Below, piece after piece: positions 43,401 through 52,196 of a DNA stretch of 64,000 nucleotides. The DNA comes from Chaenocephalus aceratus (Eukaryota > Chordata > Actinopteri > Perciformes > Channichthyidae), in contig CM043801.1 in the NCBI GenBank assembly GCA_023974075.1, positions 31,157,990 to 31,221,989 of the forward strand, given 5' to 3'. A program made the position numbers and the translations under genes. The notes beneath the pieces were generated by a model. It had not been told where the DNA came from, made no database searches, and worked only from the letters and a program-made list of their open reading frames with translations. Each line of letters opens with the position of its first letter. The first letter of the stretch is position 1.

Positions 43401-46400
43401 AGGACCCCCCGCCACCGCAGCTCAAGGCTCGTCTTTCTTTACCGTGGTGGGACGAGCCGGCGTCCCAGCCACGCTTCACGCTCGGCCTGCTTCATTTATT
43501 CTCTGCGAGATCAACACCGCCCCCCCTTTTAGGAAAATATATCCACGGTAAAAATAGTTTGTGAAGGTTACTGACTGCCAGCTACTAAAACACGACCATA
43601 AAACGAAAAGGTACAAAAACGTAGACAAAAAAACTGATGAAAAGCAGTTAATATTTGAATTGGAAACATTCAATAATTGGCATTTTGCTTGGAGAAATAG
43701 GAATTAAATAATTAAATGTTTCTGTTGTTTCAGCTCAATAGCGGCCTTTAACCTGGGATGATGCAACAGACTTTCGCATGTGCCCGACAACAATAGTAGT
43801 CATGCTTCTAGTTCCTATTTTGATACACAACTCCTGACAGCTGAGTGTTAAAAATACAATAATGATACGGGGTTAACCTCGAACAGTATGTAACACTTTG
43901 AAATAAGTCACCCATCTGGTCGCTGAAAGCTCTCTATATTTACCGTCTTTCGTTTAACATTTGTACCACAGTTATAGGACTTAACTACAACAAGACCATG
44001 TTACCAGAAACTAACCGTACAATAGTCTCGTCTCTACACGTTAGAAACATCTTTGATTCTGAAGGTCTTTAAATCAAGAACGTGTTGCTCTGTATGCAAA
44101 CACATGGAAATCAATGGCATAAAAAGCGGTATAAAAAAGCAGAACAAAAAAAAACAGAAAGTGTATCCACGTGTCGCGTTCATACGTCTCCAAAAGTTAC
44201 CAACTATTAAGTAGCCTATACATGTGAGTAACTTCCAGAATCATTCCCAAGGTTCACGAAAGAGATGGACCTCCCAATACTCAGCCGCCATAGACTTAAA
44301 GTTGGTATTAAAGTAAGCTTCAAGTCATTGTGGTTACAATGGATTCTACCGGCGACCAGTGTCCACAGAAAAAAGGGATATAAAGGTCAAGAGAAACTTC
44401 TCAAACCACCCATCCGGAACAATCTACTCCGCTGCGGTCAGTCTGTTGCAAACACTCGTGTAACATATGTGTTGTTTAGGAGTGTCGCTTTAAGAGCGGT
44501 AACTCAACTTTGCACTCAAACATTTACCTTTTAAATGAATGTCTGCCCTATATTGTTGTGTGCATGGGGGTCCCATTGTGTCGGACAAAGCTCATTGTGT
44601 GTCTGGTGCAGAGAATCTAATCCAAATCTTCAGGTGGCCTGACAGAGGTTACAGCCCTCGCTCCCCCCACTGATAACAACGGGCAATCAACTGGCCTGTC
44701 TGGACACGCGATCCCCCCCACCCACCCCACCCCGACACCAAACAAGCCTGAGCAGCTCTGCTGGTGGTGACACGGTGCTGCTCGGGAAACAGCCGCAGGG
44801 TTTTACCGAAAGACCAGGGAGGCCCCGTTTCTCCATCAGGACCCCTCCTCCTCCGCCTCCTCCGCCTCCTCCGCCTCCTCCGCCTGCTCTCTGGAAGGAG
44901 TGAGGGTGACGGATTTACACCTGCAGCAGCAGCGGATGTTCAGGTTTTCTTTTAGAAGTGTATCCGTCTGCCTCATTCCAGAACGGTGCACACATTGTTC
45001 TCCGTGGGGACTCAGTCATCACCCTAAAAGCTCCCCTACCAATGGAGGTGAACACTTTTGTCCGTCTCACATATCCCTTTAAAATGGCACCGCGAGTCTA
45101 CTCTTAAATTCTGATATACTGCTCATATTTCTTTTTCTCCAGGGTAATTTGTTATCCTATTGTATTTCCTTTTTTGTATCGTTTTATAGTTATATTTTAG
45201 AATAACTTGATTCCTCTTATACAGACTTTAGTCACACCTGGAGTAAATCCAAACCTCCGACAGTATACACAATAATTAAAATTAGCTCCAACTTTAACTA
45301 ATTAAAAACTATAATCAAAACAAATATTATATATTATTCTTGAATGGGCCAATCTGCATAATGAGTACTTTTAGTGCTTTCCTACTATTACTCGAGTAAG
45401 ATTTTGGATACAGGACTTGTAACAGAGTATTCCTAAACTCTGGTGCTTCTCAAGTACCGTACTTTTCGGACTATAAGCCGCGACTCCCCCCCCCCATTTT
45501 TTGTGTACAGCTAACGGCCACTAGGGAACCTCCTAAATCTATGGATTTTACAGGTAAAATTAACCACCTTTAACTCTATGGGCTCTATGACCGGTCCGCG
45601 CCCGCCACCTTTAAGCGGCAGGCTCCAGCAGGAAAAGCTGGAGGCCGGAAAAGAGTGAGACAGGTAGCGCGCCAAAGTAAAAGTGGAACCGAGAGACAGA
45701 ACGAGAGCAAGACAGACGGACAATTTAGCTGCTGCGGCTTATATGCAGGTGCGCTTTATAGTCCGAAAAGTACGGTACTTAAGTACAAGTTCTGAGTACT
45801 TGTCCCACCTCTGCTTGTTTACGTGAACCTACTTGGCGATACGTGGAGAAAACCTGAATCTGAAACACCTGCGTTAAATAAGCTCGTCTCTGGAACCACA
45901 AGGTCAGATATTACATCCCCACTGTAACACACTCTGCTTGCATTGCAGAGCGGCAACCTGATCTGCGACAGGTGGAGTTGTTTGGTCAGGAAACTATCTC
46001 CAAACACGAGTTTCCCCCGCTGTCCAAACAGACGCAGCATTGCTGGGTGCCTCTCTGGCTTTTCCCATGCCTTGTTTGGTGACGGCGGAGCGCGGCCCCA
46101 GACATCACACAGACAGTCAACAGCAGGCACTCCATAAACAGCTACCTGCTCTCAGCCTATTAGTGGGCTGCACTCTGTGAGGTCCGGGCTTCACGCTAAT
46201 TCTCTGACACTTCATCACATGTTTGGGGGACTTTGCGGCAGGTGCATGACAAGGGGGCATTCTTGTATCTTTCACAGGGCTCCAGTACACAAGGAGGCGA
46301 GACAAAGCAGTAAAGGAAACGAGAACAAACTGGTTTTACACAAGAATTCAGTACCAACAATCGTTTTAAACCACAGCAAGATAATAATCGTCTTCTTGTT

Positions 46401-49400
46401 TCACAAATGGTGATAGCAGTAATGAAGGCCGCACATGATTAATCTGTCAGTTATTTTGACAATAAAACAATCAAGGTGAGATTTAAATTCTTTGCTCTGT
46501 CTGACACACAAAAATATTCCTAAAACATATTTTTTTTTAATTTGTATTTAATAAAATATCATATTATATGAAGTACAAATAAATATCAGCATTTTGTTCC
46601 TGAAAAATGTAATGAACTAATGTTTAAACTGTTATGTTGTAATAACAAATAAAAGCTTTGATTATGAGCCAATTGTTTTCATCCGGACTCCGGAGATGAC
46701 TTCACCTTGAGAAGTTTTACGAGTGGATTTCCATTTGCCTGAAGGAACGACGTAACCTATGGGTATGGGTCACGGAGACGACTACAATATTAGGTAACAG
46801 AAATGAGTCATTCTGTCAGAATCTGTTGGGACAGCGTGTTGTTGTAACTCACACCTGAGTAAGCATAACATTATCTGATTTTGGTTTGACTCGGAAACAC
46901 AGACGGCACCACCAGCCCCATCGCGTATCTGTCGCTGTGTACATTTCAGCGGGTCCCCCCAATGGCCAGCAGTGACGTCCCGCTGCTAGCAGGAGCTCAC
47001 TGGCCAATCCACCCCTCGCCATGACCAATCTCCTACACAAACATCCAGAGCCCATAACCGTAAATCCCACCCCAGGAAACACACCCGGACCACAAGCTTG
47101 CACAACAACATCCTTCAGCATCACAGGGGGAAGTTACTGCCCAACAAATCTCTCCTTTCTTCCCCCTAAGAGCAGCGGGCCATTAAACTATTATGTGCTA
47201 GAATTCGGCTTTTCTCTCAATTGAAGGCACCACCCGCAAGTGTCCACTTCAGCCGGCGCAGGGGCACTTGTGTGAGACGGGGGATGTATGTGTGGTGCTG
47301 TTACGTCTTGTAAATGTGCCTCATTCTTCTAGAAAAGGATGGAAGGAATAAAATGCCTGTATTAACTCTAATAAGCCTAATAAATGACATGCATTTTTAT
47401 CATCTCTAAATAGCACTGCATTTAATTAAATTGTTTAGTGCATAACATGTCAAAAATGTCCAGTGTCTCAAAGAAAAAGGTTATGAATACATTATTTTAT
47501 TATATATTACCAAAACACAAACATATTTGGTTTAATATGATTTTGAACTATTCATATCTTAAACTGCACTGTAACTTTTATCCATGTATTTTTCCTTTTA
47601 ATGTTTATTTTATTAACTTTTCTTTTTTAATGTCTTTCATTTTTTGTAAAGCACTTTGAATTGCCTTGCGTTGAAAAGCGCTATATAAATAAACTTGCCT
47701 TAAAACCAATTAAAGCAGAACATCTCCATAACAGGCTTTTCTGCCATCGTGCATGAGAATGTACTTTAATGATTCATTGATTATCACAAAACTTAGCGAT
47801 AGTTTTTTGTCAATTGACAGCTGTATTTTAAACCCCAAAACAAAAGCATTGTTTTGTTATCATATTACTACATCCCCCTTTTTGAGCAGAAAGAAGAACA
47901 AGTCCGTGGATAAACAACGTTTGTACCTCACAGGGACTTGTTTACCTCGCTACTTAACAAACCCTTTCTGAACATTTCATCATTCGGCCGAGTGCTCTAA
48001 AACAGAGTCTGTCCTTCTGACAACAACAACACACAGCCTGGTACAGTGAAACCCAGAACAATGCAGTTTAACTGGAGAACAGCCAGATCGTATCAGTGTC
48101 ACGGTGACACCGAGGGTTGAAAAAAGAAAGGCTTGTGAGTCAGCTATAGATGTTCCTCCTTATAGCATGTAATACCTCTCCTCACATCGCCCTACGCTGT
48201 ACGCAGAAACGGAGGCGTCTGCCTTCCCCTGAAGTGGACTGAAGTGTGAGGCACCTTTGCTTTTATTTTCCCCTGAGGCTGAACGGCTCAAATAGGTAAC
48301 CCGAACTCTCCCGAGCAAAGAAACTGTAAAAGGGAATTATAATTTCATACATAACCGAGATGGCTATCTGTTGCAACAAAAGGTATTTCAAGTGGAAACC
48401 TCACCCGGTCCAGCCCGGTTGGCCTGCACACTGTGCATTACTTCCACCGCACATTTTTCAACAACCATTCCTAAAGTGTTTTGTCTCGATAAAGAAGACG
48501 AACCGCATTTTGTCTCGTTTTAGCTCATTTGTACGAAAGGAGGTGTTTGAGTGAAATGTGCACGTGTCCTTCCTGTGCGGTCAGGTCAAATGAAAGCACA
48601 ACAAGGATGTCAGAAGATGAAGAAACCGGGCTTTCGCTTAGTGCAACAGTAGCATTTTGTAAATGACTCCTCCTTATAGTTCATGTGTCAAAGTCAAGGC
48701 CCGGGGGCCAAATCAGGCCCTTGGTGGATTTAATTTCGGCCCGCAGGATAATTTTGAATTACTCTGAGATCTGGCCCGTCGGTATATTGCACGCACACCT
48801 TCACTCCATCCTGAGGGTCTCCTCCGCTCAGAGCCTGACCCCAAACATCGATGAACTTGCACCCGAGATGAGATGCCAAGTATCTGAACTAGCATCAGAG
48901 CAGCACACTGAGTTACAATGGATGTTTCCTTCTGCACTTTCTCTCTTACGACAACAGGGCATGTTTAGTTTGTTCTTTGAGGGAAATAGTTTTGTTGAAG
49001 CTGTTGTTGGCCTGTGGGAAAAAGTAATCATAAGAAATGACTCTGGAAAAGCTGCAGATAGAGCCATAAGAAATGAATGCAACTGATTATTTAATGTTTC
49101 ATGTTGTTTTTATAGGCAATACTTTAAGCTTTGTTAGTTCCAGGTTTAAAATGTGCAATAAGTTCATTTCAATAAGTTCTGCAATAAACATCCGGCCCTC
49201 GACGAGCACCCATTTTTAGATGTTGGCCCCCTGTGAATTTGAGTTTGACGGCCTTGTTATAGTTGATAAAGTAAAAGATCACACTCTTTGTTTGTCCTGT
49301 GAGGATCAGATAACTGTCACACACAGGTTGAGTTTCCCAAAGGAACCATTCAGCCACTAAATATTATACTTATAGAAATATATAGACCGCTTTTTAAATG

Positions 49401-52160
49401 TTTCAAGAATTCCAATTGCTCCCTTGAGATATCTCCCAAATGTCCTCTTTTCACTAAATAAAAGACAGCCTTGACTAAATTGCCTCTGCCGAGTTGTATG
49501 TATGCCCCAAATGAAGGCTGAATTATTTTGAGCAGAGTTGTTCCAGCTATCTGCCTCACACCTAGCATTAGTCTATTGGAGGCTCTATAGCTACAAGTGA
49601 ACATTTGTTCTCCAGGAATGCAGAGTATGCAGGAGAGTGGGGGGATGGGAGGGGGACAGCAGCTCGGCTGTGTGGAGGACTCCCTTTTCATCCTGATTAA
49701 AACCATTAACCAAGCTGTCTTCTGCGGAGCAATGCGGACTCAAATACTCATTCCCGAAAGAAGAAAGCATCGTGGCATTTATTGCATTTCTTTTGTATTA
49801 TATTGCCTCTTAAATGCTCTTTAAACACTTGACATACTTGTAACGTCGGCATCAAGGGAATGCAAGATATGGAATGACGTTATTTCAAGATAAAAGTCTT
49901 GAAGTTTGACTTCACTATTAACAACAATGGCTTACTGATAATACAAGAATGTACCGAGTGGTTGAATGCACCATTATGTGTTTTTTCTTTCATGTAAGAA
50001 GCAGATTTTTAGGGAATTGGAAAATGTTTGATGTTATTCTTGCTGTAAACTCATTTCAAGAGAGGATTATGATTTGCGCTAGGCTGTTGTCAACATGATA
50101 ATGTAATTCACCATTTTGGGTCAACGGACATGTTATTGAATGAAATGTTGAGTGTGATGCAGATCGGTAAGAGGTGAAGGTTCACTAATGGTGTGTGTTG
50201 GAACGTGCGAGTGGACAAAGATCACCTCTGGGACGGGGACAGGGGTCAAAACTCGTACAGCTCAGCCTCACATTCTTTTCTTAGGTTACATTCTTTGACC
50301 ATTGTTGGGAAACATTTCTCGCGAGCGCTGTGAGTGCGGGCCCGGTTATGAGAGAATGTGTAAATCTACACCACCATCTAACCCTGGGGAATCAATAAGT
50401 GTGAAGTCGCGGGTGTGAACGAGGTGGGTAGAGTTAACTGGAGCTTACGGTGACCGATGCAGTTCCCCTGCGGGTTTCCGTCAACCAAACATGCGCCTCC
50501 AGCTTAAAAAGTGGCGGGTGTCCTGAGAGGAATAACAAGCATCGTCCAAGCTAAACTCCCTCTCTGTGTGAGGAGCCATTAGCGCACGCTGAGGGAGATA
50601 CCGACCTGACCAAACAGACAGGCCTTTCAGCAAAATAAAGCATCGTGTCTTTTCACACAGTACTCCAGTGACAGAGCTTTCCAAATATGAAAAGAATAAC
50701 ATGAGAGTTGGCATGTGCCTCGCTGACCTCTCCAGCTCTCTATCACATGGAGACCTGTTGCTGTTACACTGTTTATCTTTTCAAGCTAAAGGCTAACATA
50801 TGCTGCTAATCAAACAATGATAACGCTAGAGGCAGAGAGTAACCCCGACTTAACTTAGCGATACATTTTTAAAGAAAATATAGATTACACCCCTATTAAT
50901 ACTTATAGGTTAGTTGTGGGAAATGTCAGCTTTTTATTTAAAGAAATATACTTTTCCTATACACCTCATTGTAGTTGCCATTCTTTTTTTTATTACTTAT
51001 TTAATACAATTCAAAAAAGAAGATTGTTTTTTCATGCATGTTCATTTCAGTTGAATTATTTTCACTCTAAAAATCGCTTTTAAGTTAGAATTACTGCATA
51101 GTTGATTCTGATTGGTCAATTTGGACATTCATACTGTAGACCGGTATTATCTGATGTGCTTTACCAAAACAGAGAGTTGCTATCAATAAAGAAAACTGAC
51201 CTTCTGTTGCTTTTTCCAGCTGTGTAACTTCTCGGATCCCTTACACAAAAACAACAAGACATTATACAATCTATGTAAAGATATAGTCATCGCACACTGG
51301 GAAGGTGTCTACGATCCAATCATCATGATTTGGACCATAGGGACTTCCAAGTTAACATTTACTGACATAAACTATGAGGTTATTTAAATATTTCCTCAGA
51401 ACCCTTTTGAAAAACAGAACCTCAAAGGTACCTTCCCGTCTAAATGAAGGACACATTGAATAAAAATGTCAACCTGGTCATAAAAACTCTTTCCTGTGGC
51501 AAAGATAAAAGCATTCAGAGGTGATAATTAGTGTCTGCTTTAAGACGACTGCCTGGATTGCTCCAGGGCCAGCCAACAGGAGCCAGACTTAAAACAATGT
51601 TCAGGATGTTCAACGTATGGGACAACAAGAATGTATGATCATAAATACTGAACATTGTCAGTCTCTACATCACATTTCAGCTCAGGGATGATTCATGTGT
51701 TCAGTTTTGGTTTACTGAGTGTAGCATTCCAAGTCAGATGTCAGTGTATATTTAAAACAACTGTGACCGTCTTCCACCAGACTTATTAATAAAAACGTCT
51801 CCATTTTTACTTTGACAGCAAACCACATTATAGGAATATAATACGAAGCTACTTGTGTCAGTGTAAATAAACCACTAATCCAAACGACAAATAGCTGAAT
51901 TAAATGATAGGGTCGTGTTGTACGACTCCATCTCCGGCTCAATAAGAGCTGCTGTGAACGGGGAGGCAAATATCCCAAATGTTTTCGCGATGGCTCAGAG
52001 CAACACTCAGCACGACGCAAGCCAAGGCGTCCTCACAGAGGCCTCACTCCTCCCGCCAGAGGAATGGCTAAACAACTCACTCCCACTCCCAAACCTGCAG
52101 CTGGACCCCAGCATGGGAGAGTGTGTGTGAGAGTGTGCCTTGTAACCCAGCAGCAGCAGC

Positions 52161-52196
<36 letters not shown>

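Noticed and set aside
43168..43551. 127-codon plus-strand frame
   Set aside because: No recognisable domain, no splice context and located in an intron; looks like chance openness of a GC-moderate block.
48685..49086. 133-codon gene
   Set aside because: Lies between hAT-like ends and contains transposase-derived text; no gene structure.
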